Assembly: GCA_902610585.1 (NCBI GenBank)
Contig: CACLWE010000002.1
Location: 62,001-126,000, forward strand
From: an uncultured Pelagibacteraceae bacterium
GTDB lineage: Bacteria; Pseudomonadota; Alphaproteobacteria; Pelagibacterales; AG-422-B15
Reading direction: 5' to 3'
Length of the DNA: 64,000 nt
The translations under genes and the position numbers were made by a program. Positions 18,959 to 27,776 of the stretch are shown here, in pieces. The notes under the pieces were generated by a model that was not told where the DNA came from, made no database searches, and saw only the letters and a list, made by a program, of their open reading frames with translations. The stretch's first letter is position 1. Each line of letters opens with the position of its first letter.

Positions 18959-20299
18959 ATGGACACAAAAAAAGAAGGCAGCTTATCTGCACCTACACGG
19001 GATATTGTAAATTGGAACTCAGATGAATATCTAGATGAAAAAGATTTAGATGCTGAGATGCGTCGACAGTTCGAAGTTTGTCATAGTTGCCGAAGGTGCT
19101 TTAATCTCTGTGATAGTTTTCCAACATTATTTGATTTTATTGACGACTCTCCAAATGAGTCAGTTGATGATTTAACAAAAAAACATTTTGAGGATGTTAC
19201 AGATAAATGCACATTATGTGATATGTGTTTTATGACTAAATGTCCTTACGTACCGCCACATGAATTTAATATCGATTTTCCTCATCTGATGCTCAGATAC
19301 AGAACTTATCAAGAGAGTCAAAAAAAATTATCTAAAATTCCAAAAGAACTTGCCAAGATAGACCGAAATGCGAGCCTCGCAAGACTATCGCCCAGTATAG
19401 CTAATTGGTCATCTGATAAAAAAAATAAATTAACTAGAAGTCCGTTAGAACTTATGACAGGCATAGACAAAGATGCTGAATTACCTAAGTTCGAAAAAAA
19501 GTCATTTCATGGCAACTTCAAAAATATTTCTAATAATCTAAATACAAATGCTCCAGCTTATGGAAGAAAGGTCGCAATCTATTCAACATGTTATGTTAAC
19601 CATAATAATTCAAAAGTAGGAGTAGCAGCTAATAATGTTTTAAATTTTAATGGTGTGGAAACAATATCAACTTACCCAGGTTGTTGCGGAATGCCACATC
19701 TAGAGCAAGCACAGCATAAAAAAGTAAAAATTCAATCGGAAATCATCTCGGTAGAATTATGTAAACTTATCGATCAAGGTTATGACATAGTAACTCTCAC
19801 AGCCAGTTGTGGTTTAATGTTAAAATTTGAGTGGCCGTTAATTAACCCAGAAAATAAAAATGTTAAACGGCTATCAAAGCATGTTTTTGACATTGATGAA
19901 TATATTGTTGATATAGCTAAAAAAGAAGGACTTGTTGATGGCTTACAATCTTTTGACGATGGAATTACTGTTCACAACGCCTGCCATGCTAGGGCGCAAA
20001 ATATGGGTAATAAAGCACTAGAAATGTTGAAAAAAATTCCCGAAACCAAAGTAGATGTTGTTGAAAAGTGCGCTGGACATGGAGGAACTTTTGGGGTTAT
20101 GAAAAAAACAAGAAAGTCGGCAATTAAATACGGCAGGGCGACTGCTCGTCAAATCCGAAACAAAAAAAATAAGTATATGGTCTCGGACTGCCCTCTTGCT
20201 TGTAAGCATTTAAATGAATTTTTAAATGAAGATAAAGATACAAAATATATTTCATTGCACCCAATAGAAGTTATAGCAAAATCCTATAATTTAACTTGA
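18959..20299 (+). CDS. Two-cluster Fe-S protein with CCG domains (GlpC/HdrD-like)
   Basis: Soluble iron-sulfur protein of 446 residues. Two [4Fe-4S]-type motifs lie near the N-terminus: C41/C44/C47/C51 (CHSCRRCFNLC) and C84/C87/C90/C95 (CTLCDMCFMTKCPY). Two cysteine-rich CCG-like domains follow; the first is complete (YPGCCGMPHLEQ) and the second has CAGHGGTFG, with only one of the usual paired cysteines. This resembles GlpC and heterodisulfide-reductase subunit D. It starts 5 bases after a terminator, without a Shine-Dalgarno sequence. Placement between rubrerythrin and a DUF3501 gene is a recurrent arrangement and suggests electron delivery to the diiron protein; that role is inferred. Confidence 0.85.
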   Translation: MDTKKEGSLSAPTRDIVNWNSDEYLDEKDLDAEMRRQFEVCHSCRRCFNLCDSFPTLFDFIDDSPNESVDDLTKKHFEDVTDKCTLCDMCFMTKCPYVPPHEFNIDFPHLMLRYRTYQESQKKLSKIPKELAKIDRNASLARLSPSIANWSSDKKNKLTRSPLELMTGIDKDAELPKFEKKSFHGNFKNISNNLNTNAPAYGRKVAIYSTCYVNHNNSKVGVAANNVLNFNGVETISTYPGCCGMPHLEQAQHKKVKIQSEIISVELCKLIDQGYDIVTLTASCGLMLKFEWPLINPENKNVKRLSKHVFDIDEYIVDIAKKEGLVDGLQSFDDGITVHNACHARAQNMGNKALEMLKKIPETKVDVVEKCAGHGGTFGVMKKTRKSAIKYGRATARQIRNKKNKYMVSDCPLACKHLNEFLNEDKDTKYISLHPIEVIAKSYNLT

Positions 20300-20329
20300 T
20301 ATTTAACGATTAATTATTAGGTAAGTTAT

Positions 20330-20923
20330 ATGCCAATCGAACAAAAAAAAATCGACTCATCAGATTTACTAGACTTAAATACATACATAAAAGAGCGTAA
20401 GGCAATTCGAAAAGAAGTTGTTGCAATGAAAAAAAATAGACGAGTAGAGTTAGGACCACATTCTACTTTCTACTTTGAAAACTTTTTTACAATGAAGGCT
20501 CAAATACAGGAAATGCTTTATATTGAAAAAGGGGGCGATGAACAATTAAGAGATGAGCTAGAGGCGTATAATCCCCTAATACCAAATGGTTCAGAATTAG
20601 TTGCAACATTCATGTTTGAAATAGATAATCCAATAACTAGAAAAAAAGTTTTGTCTTCTTTAGGTAATGTAGAAAATAAGACATACATAAAGGTTAATGG
20701 AAATAAAATTTTTGCTGTGCCTGAAAATGACGTAGATCGTACTGACAATTCAGGAAAAACATCATCGGTTCATTTTCTGCACTTTAAGTTTGAAGATCAT
20801 CATGTTAGAGATTTTAAAGATATGGATTGCACTGTTGAGATTGGAACCGACCACGAACACTATCCACATATTTCTGTACTTACTAATGAGGTAAAGGCTG
20901 CACTAATAAAAGATTTTGATTAA
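20330..20923 (+). CDS. DUF3501 family protein
   Basis: Cytoplasmic protein of 197 residues, function unknown. It matches my recollection of DUF3501: an N-terminal LNTYIKERKAIRKEVVAMKK helix, a central GPHSTFYFENFFTMKAQIQE segment, and a C-terminal VHFLHFKFEDHHVRDFKDMD histidine-rich stretch that could bind metal. It follows the Fe-S protein by 30 bases on the same strand. The rubrerythrin / Fe-S / DUF3501 trio is seen in several proteobacteria, so it probably serves the same redox or peroxide process. Its stop codon overlaps the convergent dut gene by 4 bases. Confidence 0.8.
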   Translation: MPIEQKKIDSSDLLDLNTYIKERKAIRKEVVAMKKNRRVELGPHSTFYFENFFTMKAQIQEMLYIEKGGDEQLRDELEAYNPLIPNGSELVATFMFEIDNPITRKKVLSSLGNVENKTYIKVNGNKIFAVPENDVDRTDNSGKTSSVHFLHFKFEDHHVRDFKDMDCTVEIGTDHEHYPHISVLTNEVKAALIKDFD

Positions 20924-21381
20924 TCTTTTCCAGTAGATCCAAAACCTCCATCTCCTCTTTTTGTTTGATCAAGATTTTGAACCTCTTTAAACTTTACTTG
21001 TATAGCATTAGTGAAGACCATTTGAGCAATTCTATCTTTTGGATGAATGGTAAATTCATCTTTGCTTAAATTTATTAATACAACTTTGATTTCACCTCTA
21101 TAATCACTATCTATTGTTCCAGGGGTGTTTAATATTGTTATACCATGTTTAAACGCTAAACCAGATCTTGGCCGAATCTGAGCCTCCAAACCTTTCGGTA
21201 TTGCAATTGAAATTCCACAAGGAATAATTTTTCTTTCCCATGGACGAATTTTAATTGAATTTTCAATGGATGCACTTAAGTCAACTCCAGCAGCCTCATC
21301 AGTCTGATAGGAAGGAATATCAAAATCCTTAAGTTTTGAAATTTTTTTTATATGTACTTCTGAGAAAGGTAGATTAGCCAA
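20920..21381 (-). CDS. dut: Deoxyuridine 5'-triphosphate nucleotidohydrolase
   Basis: Trimeric dUTPase that hydrolyses dUTP to dUMP. It has 153 residues. The five family motifs are present: AAGVDLSAS, RPRSGLAFKHG, LNTPGTIDSDYRGEI, DRIAQMVF and the C-terminal RGDGGFGSTGK phosphate loop. The start is a TTG 10 bases after the coaBC stop; no in-frame ATG precedes motif 1. coaBC-dut adjacency is common in proteobacteria. Confidence 0.96.
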   Translation of the reverse strand: MANLPFSEVHIKKISKLKDFDIPSYQTDEAAGVDLSASIENSIKIRPWERKIIPCGISIAIPKGLEAQIRPRSGLAFKHGITILNTPGTIDSDYRGEIKVVLINLSKDEFTIHPKDRIAQMVFTNAIQVKFKEVQNLDQTKRGDGGFGSTGKD

Positions 21382-21391
21382 ATCAATAATA

Positions 21392-22588
21392 TCAATTATT
21401 TAAGTGAAGAGAAATTTTTTGACATAGTTTCCTGGCTACTTCTTTTTTTGTCATCAATTCCCAGTTTTCAGAATATAGTTTTGATGTAAAGTATATTTTA
21501 TTTGTATCCTGATTAAATATGCTATTTTCTGAAACATTATTCCCTAGAACCCAATCACAGCCTTTTTTATTTAGTTTTTCATCAGAGTTTCTTTCAAGGT
21601 TAATAGTCTCAGCTGCGAAACCTACTACCAGTTTTGGCCTTAGATGGTTTCTTTTACTTAGTCTTTCCAAAATATCTGGGTTTTCCTCTAAAATAATATT
21701 TTGACGTGATCCATCTTTCTTTATCTTTGTAAGCTCTTTATTAGCAATCTTATAATCTGCTACGGCAGCGGCACATACTGCTATATCTGCTGGCAGTGAA
21801 CTTTCGCATGCTTCTAACATTTGATCAGCTGTGTCCACGTTTATGACTCGTTCTACATTAGGCTTGGCTAAGTTTGTTGGGCCAGAAATTAAAGTTGTTT
21901 TTGCACCTAAGTTTTGCAATGTTTCTGCTATTGCATAGCCCTGTTTTCCAGAAGACTCATTAGAGATAAATCTTACAGGGTCTATCATTTCTCTAGTTGG
22001 ACCAGCAGTAACTAAAGCAGTTCGATTCGCAAGAGGTTTATAATCTAGCGTATCAAAATATTTTTTAATAAATTTTACTACTTCATTCGGTTCAGCCATG
22101 CGGCCTTCACCGTATTCACCGCAAGCCATTTCACCTTTATCCGGGCCGATAAATTCGATGCCATCGTTTTTCAATGTCTCAACATTTCTTTGTGTAGAAT
22201 TATTCAACCACATTCTTACATTCATTGCTGGTGCAATCAGTATTGGCTTGTTTGTAGCCATGAGAACGGTAGATGCAAGATCATCAGCTACCCCGTAAGC
22301 TATTTTTGAGATCATATTTGCAGTCGCTGGAGCAACTAAAATAATATCTGACAATCTAGAAAGTTGAATGTGACCCATTTCATGCTCATCTGTTAAATTA
22401 AACAAGTCAGTATAAACTTTGTTTCCTGAGAGACTCTCAATAGATAAAGGTGTTACAAATTCAGATCCAGATTTTGTTAAAATACATGTTACGTCTACGT
22501 TATTTTTCTTTAATTCACGTATTGTTTCTAGAGACTTATATGCAGCAATACCTCCAGTAATAATCAATAGAATTTTTTTATTTTGCAT
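21392..22588 (-). CDS. coaBC: Bifunctional phosphopantothenoylcysteine decarboxylase/synthetase
   Basis: Coenzyme A synthesis: CoaB ligates cysteine to 4'-phosphopantothenate and CoaC decarboxylates the product. It has about 398 residues. The flavoprotein CoaC part covers about 1-175, with ILLIITGGIAAYKSLE, the LVAPATANMISKIAYGVADD loop and PAMNVRMW. CoaB follows, with ALVTAGPTREMIDPVRFISN and the AAVADY motif. I place the start at the ATG giving MQNKK; a GTG 9 bases upstream is also open. It lies between ubiB and dut on the minus strand. Confidence 0.95.
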   Translation of the reverse strand: MQNKKILLIITGGIAAYKSLETIRELKKNNVDVTCILTKSGSEFVTPLSIESLSGNKVYTDLFNLTDEHEMGHIQLSRLSDIILVAPATANMISKIAYGVADDLASTVLMATNKPILIAPAMNVRMWLNNSTQRNVETLKNDGIEFIGPDKGEMACGEYGEGRMAEPNEVVKFIKKYFDTLDYKPLANRTALVTAGPTREMIDPVRFISNESSGKQGYAIAETLQNLGAKTTLISGPTNLAKPNVERVINVDTADQMLEACESSLPADIAVCAAAVADYKIANKELTKIKKDGSRQNIILEENPDILERLSKRNHLRPKLVVGFAAETINLERNSDEKLNKKGCDWVLGNNVSENSIFNQDTNKIYFTSKLYSENWELMTKKEVARKLCQKISLHLNN

Positions 22589-22643
22589 TTTGTACACGTA
22601 TACTTTTTTGTTCTATATGACTAGTAATAAAAGAAAAATTTTT

Positions 22644-24179
22644 CTAAATGAATACAAAAGCAAGCATTATTCCAACTATAAGGGCTACACCGCCTATTAC
22701 ATATGAATTGCTAGCGCTATTTTTTGGAATTTTATCCTCTTCATTCTTTACAATCAAATCAAAGGCTTGATCAGCTCTTGAGATAAAGTCGGGAATGTCA
22801 GGAACTTTTCTTGCTATACTTTGTAATGCTTGTTGCGTTTGTTGAAGTCTATTTTTTATTCCTAATTCATCTTTTAGCCATGTTTCAATTTCAGGTTTCG
22901 ATACTTCCCAAAAATTAATATCTGGATCTAATTTTCTTGCAACGCCCTCAACTGTTATCATTGTTTTCTGTAAAAGCAAAAGCTGTGGCTGTAAAAACAT
23001 ATTAAATTGCTTTGTTATATCAAATAACTGGAGAAGCACATTTCCCATTGAAATATTCTTAGCTTTTTGATTTATGATTGGCTCTCCGATCGATCTTAAA
23101 GCCTGAGAAAAATCCTCTATAGATTGATTTTTGTCAATCAAGCCTGCTTCTTGATGAATTTTTGCAATATGTAAATAATCTTGTTTTATAAATCCATAAA
23201 TAATTTCTGCTAAATAAGATCTATTTTTTTTATCCAATCTACCCATAATACCAAAATCAACCGCTAAAAGTTTACCCTTTGGATTAAGGAATAAATTGCC
23301 TTGATGAAGGTCAGCATGAAAATATCCATCTCTTATTGACTGTCTTAAAAAATTTATAATCAGATTTTCAGCTGCTTGTTTTATATTTACTTTTTTTTCG
23401 TTCAACTCATCAATTTTATCTGCAGGAACACCAATTATTTTTTCCATCGTGAGTATTTTTTGAGTAACTTTATCCCAATAAACTGTTGGTACATAAAAAC
23501 TCTCATCCATATTCGTATTCTCAGATAACTCTGAAGCAGCTGCAGCCTCATATCTTAAATCCAGCTCAAACTTTATGACTTCCTTTGCTTTTTTTATTAT
23601 AGAATTAGGTCTTAACCTTTGAAATTCAGTGAAATTTTCCATGAAAGTGGTAAGCCACTCAAGCCTTTCCATTTCCTGATTGATTATTTTTTCTATTTCT
23701 GGTCTCAGAACTTTCACCGCCACATCAATTTCTGTATTAGATGATTTTATTTTAGCAAAATGCACTTGCGCAATTGAAGCTGCGGCAACAGGTTCGCTAA
23801 ATTGTGAAAAAACATTATCAATATTTGTTCCAAACTCATCTTCAATAATTTCAATAGCTGTTTTTCTTGAAAAGGGTGGCAAATTATCTCTTAATAGTGA
23901 AAGGTCCTCCGCAATTGTATTGCCTACAATATCAGGCCTTGTAGATATTAACTGTCCTAGTTTTACAAATGATGGGCCAAGCTCGTTTAATGCTTGGGCG
24001 ATTCTTAATCCGTCAGACTTATTTTTATAGTTTCTATCATAAGACACGCCTAGAGAAATTAAATTAGTAAAAAAAATAAATAAAAATTTAAATCGTATAT
24101 TTTTATTTATTAAAATTAATACATTGTATTTTTTTAGTACTCTAATCAGTTTAATTAAAAAAAGAAAATTACTAAGCAT
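22644..24179 (-). CDS. ubiB: Ubiquinone biosynthesis kinase-like protein UbiB
   Basis: Atypical ABC1/ADCK-family ATPase needed for ubiquinone synthesis. It has 511 residues. The KxGQ motif lies in ELGPSFVKLGQLISTRPD and the alanine-rich loop in PVAAASIAQVHFAKI. Kinase-like HADLHQGNLF and VDFGIMGRL are present, and the C-terminal hydrophobic segment YVIGGVALIVGIMLAFVF anchors it to the inner membrane. It overlaps the 3' end of ubiE by 8 bases, so the two are translationally coupled. Confidence 0.94.
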   Translation of the reverse strand: MLSNFLFLIKLIRVLKKYNVLILINKNIRFKFLFIFFTNLISLGVSYDRNYKNKSDGLRIAQALNELGPSFVKLGQLISTRPDIVGNTIAEDLSLLRDNLPPFSRKTAIEIIEDEFGTNIDNVFSQFSEPVAAASIAQVHFAKIKSSNTEIDVAVKVLRPEIEKIINQEMERLEWLTTFMENFTEFQRLRPNSIIKKAKEVIKFELDLRYEAAAASELSENTNMDESFYVPTVYWDKVTQKILTMEKIIGVPADKIDELNEKKVNIKQAAENLIINFLRQSIRDGYFHADLHQGNLFLNPKGKLLAVDFGIMGRLDKKNRSYLAEIIYGFIKQDYLHIAKIHQEAGLIDKNQSIEDFSQALRSIGEPIINQKAKNISMGNVLLQLFDITKQFNMFLQPQLLLLQKTMITVEGVARKLDPDINFWEVSKPEIETWLKDELGIKNRLQQTQQALQSIARKVPDIPDFISRADQAFDLIVKNEEDKIPKNSASNSYVIGGVALIVGIMLAFVFI

Positions 24180-24858
24180 TTATAATTTTTGTGGCATTGT
24201 GTATGGCTACTATTCCATTAAAAATATTACGATAGTTTACATCCTTAAATTTTGATCCCTCAATTATTTTTTTAAAATTTTCTTGTGATGGAAAATTAAT
24301 AATTGTTTTTGTTAAGTACTCATAAGGTTGTTCATCTCCAACAATAATTTTACCCATTACTGGTATAATTGAAGAATAAAAATTATACACTCTTGAAATT
24401 GTTTCATTCTCAGCTTTAGAAAATTCTAAGCAATAAAATCTTCCCCCAGGTTTTAGTACTCTATATGCTTCACCCAATGATTTTTCAATATTAGAAAAAT
24501 TTCTAACACCAAAGGATACGAGGTATGCATCAAATGTATTTTCTTCAAAAGGCAGATCTTCTGCTGGAGCAACAACCCATTCAATTTTATCTTCAAAGAT
24601 GCGATTTTTTTTTCCTTCTATAACCATAAATTCATTTGGATCACACACAGTAGCCTTTCCTTTGCCTTTAACTCTTTTTAAAAATCGTCTTGCAACATCA
24701 CCAGTTCCTCCAGCCACATCAATTATATGCATCTCCTTTTCTGGAGAAAGCCAGTCGATTAATAATTCTTTCCAATACCTGTGTGCACCAAGTGACATAA
24801 TATCATTCATGATATCGTATTTACTTGCAACTTTATCAAAAACTTCTTTTGTTTCCAT
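24172..24858 (-). CDS. ubiE: Demethylmenaquinone/2-methoxy-6-polyprenyl-1,4-benzoquinol methyltransferase UbiE
   Basis: SAM-dependent C-methyltransferase of quinone synthesis. It has 228 residues. The N-terminal FDKVASKYDIMNDIMSLGAHR and the SAM-binding IIDVAGGTGDVARRF are UbiE signatures, as is LVSFGVRNFSNIEKSL. Because no menaquinone genes are visible and ubiB follows, ubiquinone is the likely product. It is divergent from mutM with a 52-base gap, the usual alphaproteobacterial arrangement. Confidence 0.95.
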   Translation of the reverse strand: METKEVFDKVASKYDIMNDIMSLGAHRYWKELLIDWLSPEKEMHIIDVAGGTGDVARRFLKRVKGKGKATVCDPNEFMVIEGKKNRIFEDKIEWVVAPAEDLPFEENTFDAYLVSFGVRNFSNIEKSLGEAYRVLKPGGRFYCLEFSKAENETISRVYNFYSSIIPVMGKIIVGDEQPYEYLTKTIINFPSQENFKKIIEGSKFKDVNYRNIFNGIVAIHNATKIINA

Positions 24859-24910
24859 AATACGCTTATTTATTTAATATCCTATAAACAAAAAAATATA
24901 AATGTAATAT

Positions 24911-25738
24911 ATGCCAGAGCTACCAGAAGTCCAAACAGTTGTAAACGGCATAAAAAGTAATATTAATGAGCATAAAATATTACGATTTAAGAAATATATA
25001 AGTAAATTAAGATATCCTATCCAAAAAAATTTACCTTCAAAAGTTGAGGGCTCTAAAGTTACAACTGTTTTTCGAAGAGCAAAATATATAATTATAAATT
25101 TATCAAATAACAGATCCTTAGTAATACACTTAGGCATGTCAGGAAGGATTGTTATTGTAAAAAATAATGAAAAAAAATTTAAACACACACATTTCTCTAT
25201 CTTTTTTAACAATAACTTAGTTTTTCAATTTATTGACCCAAGAAGATTTGGATATATTTTCGTTACAGAAACGGCTTCATTAGAAAGACATAGGTTCTTC
25301 GTGAATCTTGGAGTTGAGCCTCTTATAAGACAATTTAATGATCGATACCTTTTGAACGTAACGAAAAATAAAAAATCACCAATTAAAAATATAATTATGA
25401 ATCAAAAATATATTGTTGGTGTTGGAAATATTTATGCTTCTGAAGCATTATTTATGTCAGGTATTCACCCATCCAGGTTAGGTAAAGATATTACAAAACG
25501 AGATTGTGAAAAATTAGTACGTGCTATTAAAAGTGTGTTAAAAAAATCTATAAAATTAGGTGGTTCAAGCATAAACGATCATACGATGGTCTCTGGAAAG
25601 ATGGGATATTTTCAAAATAAATTGTATGTTTATGGTAGAGAGGGATCAAAATGTGCAAAAAGATCTTGTCAGTCGCCTATAATACGAATAGTAATAGCGC
25701 AACGTTCATCATTTTATTGTTCTGAATGTCAAAAATGA
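24911..25738 (+). CDS. mutM: Formamidopyrimidine-DNA glycosylase
   Basis: Base-excision glycosylase/AP lyase that removes 8-oxoguanine and formamidopyrimidines. It has 275 residues. After removal of Met1, catalytic Pro and Glu are in MPELPEVQTVV. The lysine loop and LVIHLGMSGRIVI are present, as is the H2TH segment VGVGNIYASEALF. The C-terminal zinc finger is C-x4-C ... C-x2-C (CAKRSC and CSEC), the normal alphaproteobacterial form. rpsT follows 16 bases later. Confidence 0.96.
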   Translation: MPELPEVQTVVNGIKSNINEHKILRFKKYISKLRYPIQKNLPSKVEGSKVTTVFRRAKYIIINLSNNRSLVIHLGMSGRIVIVKNNEKKFKHTHFSIFFNNNLVFQFIDPRRFGYIFVTETASLERHRFFVNLGVEPLIRQFNDRYLLNVTKNKKSPIKNIIMNQKYIVGVGNIYASEALFMSGIHPSRLGKDITKRDCEKLVRAIKSVLKKSIKLGGSSINDHTMVSGKMGYFQNKLYVYGREGSKCAKRSCQSPIIRIVIAQRSSFYCSECQK

Positions 25739-25754
25739 AAAAATATAGTTAATT

Positions 25755-26018
25755 ATGGCCAATACAAAATCTGCAAAAGGTAAAGTAAGAGAGATTTCTA
25801 AAAAAACAGATATCAATAAATCTGTAAGGAATAGATATCGTACTTACATTAAAAAAGTAGAACTAAATATTGTCAAAGGCAATAAAAACGAAGCTAAAGA
25901 GGCTCTCAAGCATGCAGAGTCAGAGATAATGTCAGCTGTCTCGAAAAAGATTGTTCATAAAAATACCGCTTCAAGAAAAATCTCACGTCTATCAAGTCAA
26001 ATAAAGTCTCTTAAATAG
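25755..26018 (+). CDS. rpsT: 30S ribosomal protein S20
   Basis: Small basic 16S rRNA-binding protein of 87 residues, the standard length. The N-terminal MANTKSAKGKVREISKK and C-terminal HKNTASRKISRLSSQI are S20 signatures. It is the last gene before the long AT-rich stretch preceding dnaA; rpsT-dnaA adjacency is typical for alphaproteobacteria. No GC-rich terminator follows, only A+T hairpins. Confidence 0.95.
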   Translation: MANTKSAKGKVREISKKTDINKSVRNRYRTYIKKVELNIVKGNKNEAKEALKHAESEIMSAVSKKIVHKNTASRKISRLSSQIKSLK

Positions 26019-26342
26019 ATTCGTTAAACTTTTCCGTAGCTTATGATATGCAGTGAAGGTTACATGCAAACATAACGCGGTAATTTAACTCTAAATTTTA
26101 TAAGTATCTTAATTCTTTTTCCTATTGCGATTCATTTTTAGAGAAGCTAATTTATTTCAAATTAAAAAATATCTTTTTTAATTATTCAAAAAAAATAATT
26201 TTTTTAGACTAAAATTATTAAAAATTTAGTCAGGGCTCTTTTGATCAAATTTTGATTTCATCAAAAAAAGTTTAAAAAGACATATGTTTTTTTTGTAAAT
26301 TAGATAAGATTTTATTAGGGCTATTGGAGGGGCTTTCAAAAA
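26019..26342. other. Gene-free AT-rich stretch with clustered inverted repeats (dnaA control region, possible origin)
   Basis: No open frame of useful size is present in these 324 bases. Four inverted repeats lie close together: 26160-26183 (arms of ten A/T bases around TATC), 26189-26205 (seven A, TAA, seven T), 26207-26231 (GACTAAA / TTTAGTC) and 26240-26266 (TTTGATCAAA, then TTTTGAT-TTC-ATCAAAA). The tract is nearly all A+T and could be an unwinding element. I found no clear TTATCCACA-type DnaA box. A strong GGAGGGG Shine-Dalgarno sequence at 26326-26332 serves dnaA. It is at least the dnaA promoter/leader; origin function is a guess. Confidence 0.55.
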
Positions 26343-27752
26343 ATGTATCAAGATCTTAATCAGAATCAAGCTTCATCAGTAAACCTAAAAGATCAATGGA
26401 ATTCAGTCTTAAAAAAGCTCAATACAGAATACGGAAATGAGATATTTAATAGTTGGATCAAGAATATTTCAATAAGAAACCTAGATGAAGATGTTTTACA
26501 CTTTACTGTGCCTACAAGATTTATAAGAGATTGGATTACTTCACATTACTTAGATAAAATTATATTTTTTCTAAACCAAGAAAACTCGCAAATCAAAAGA
26601 GTAAAAATAAATATTGATAATTCACTCACCGCTAATATGCTTAATATTGATAAAGATCCGAGTGACCAAAGAAAAATAAATAATTACTCAAACAGTTCTA
26701 ATTACATTGAAGACTGGCCGTTAGATGACAGATTTAAGTTTGATAAATTCGTTGTTGGTCCATCTAATGAGCTTGCCTTTGCTTCTGCAAAAAGATTTTG
26801 TTCAATTGACGTAAATGATTTTAATCCTCTTTACATTTATGGTGGTGTTGGTTTGGGTAAAACTCATTTACTCCATGCAATTGGATGGAAATTAAAAGAA
26901 GATAACATAGCTAACAGTGTTTTATATCTTTCTGCTGAAAGATTCATGTTTCAATTTATTAAATCTCTAAGACAAAAAGATACAATGTCATTCAAGCAAA
27001 AATTTAGATCCGTAGATGTATTAATACTCGACGATATTCAGTTCATGATTGGTAAAGTTTCAACACAAGAGGAGTTTTTTCATACGTTTAATTCATTATT
27101 GGATATGAACAAAAAAGTCATAATTTCAGGTGATAGATCCCCAAGTGAGTTAGGTAGCTTTAATGAGAGAATGAAGTCAAGATTATCAGGTGGATTGGTA
27201 GTAGATATTATGCCTGCAGATTTTAATTTGAGATTTTTAATCATTAAAAATAAATATGAAGAGCTTGTTAAGAGAAATAAAAATTCATTAAGTCTAGATG
27301 AAGAGGTATTATCGTTTTTAGCAAGAACAGTAACCTCTAATGTAAGAGAACTTGAGGGCGCTCTAAATAAGGTTTATACATTTTCAAATATTTTGGGTAA
27401 GAAAATTGATGTTGAACTAACCAAGTCGGTTTTAAAAGATTTACTTAAGTCTAATGATAGAAGAATTACTATAGATGAAATTCAAAAGAAAGTATCAAGT
27501 TATTATAACATTAAGGTTGACGATCTTATATCTAGCAGAAGAATTAGAACTTTTGCAAGACCGAGGCAAGTAGCAATGTATTTATCAAAAAAACTTACAA
27601 CTAGGTCACTACCTGAGATTGGAAGAAAATTTGGAGGAAGAGACCATACGACTGTTATTCATGCAGTAAAAAGAATTGATGAATTAAAAGAACATGACTC
27701 TAAATTTGATGAGGATGTAAACTTGATTACTCAAATGATAACTTCTATTTAA
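26343..27752 (+). CDS. dnaA: Chromosomal replication initiator DnaA
   Basis: AAA+ initiator that opens oriC. It has 469 residues. Domain I (WNSVLKKLNTEYGNEIFNSW) is followed by a short variable linker with SNYIEDWPLDDRFKFDKFVVG. The AAA+ core has Walker A GGVGLGKTHLLHA and Walker B VLILDDIQFM. Domain IV carries the DNA-binding signature GGRDHTTVIHAVKRI. A GGAGGGG ribosome-binding site precedes the ATG by 10 bases. It heads the dnaA-dnaN-recF-gyrB run. Confidence 0.98.
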   Translation: MYQDLNQNQASSVNLKDQWNSVLKKLNTEYGNEIFNSWIKNISIRNLDEDVLHFTVPTRFIRDWITSHYLDKIIFFLNQENSQIKRVKINIDNSLTANMLNIDKDPSDQRKINNYSNSSNYIEDWPLDDRFKFDKFVVGPSNELAFASAKRFCSIDVNDFNPLYIYGGVGLGKTHLLHAIGWKLKEDNIANSVLYLSAERFMFQFIKSLRQKDTMSFKQKFRSVDVLILDDIQFMIGKVSTQEEFFHTFNSLLDMNKKVIISGDRSPSELGSFNERMKSRLSGGLVVDIMPADFNLRFLIIKNKYEELVKRNKNSLSLDEEVLSFLARTVTSNVRELEGALNKVYTFSNILGKKIDVELTKSVLKDLLKSNDRRITIDEIQKKVSSYYNIKVDDLISSRRIRTFARPRQVAMYLSKKLTTRSLPEIGRKFGGRDHTTVIHAVKRIDELKEHDSKFDEDVNLITQMITSI

Positions 27753-27776
27753 TCAATTACTGATGCTTAATACCTT

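Noticed and set aside
26019-26342. A definite oriC with DnaA boxes
   Set aside because: No TTATCCACA-like 9-mers were found on either strand by eye. The region is kept as an AT-rich repeat cluster only.
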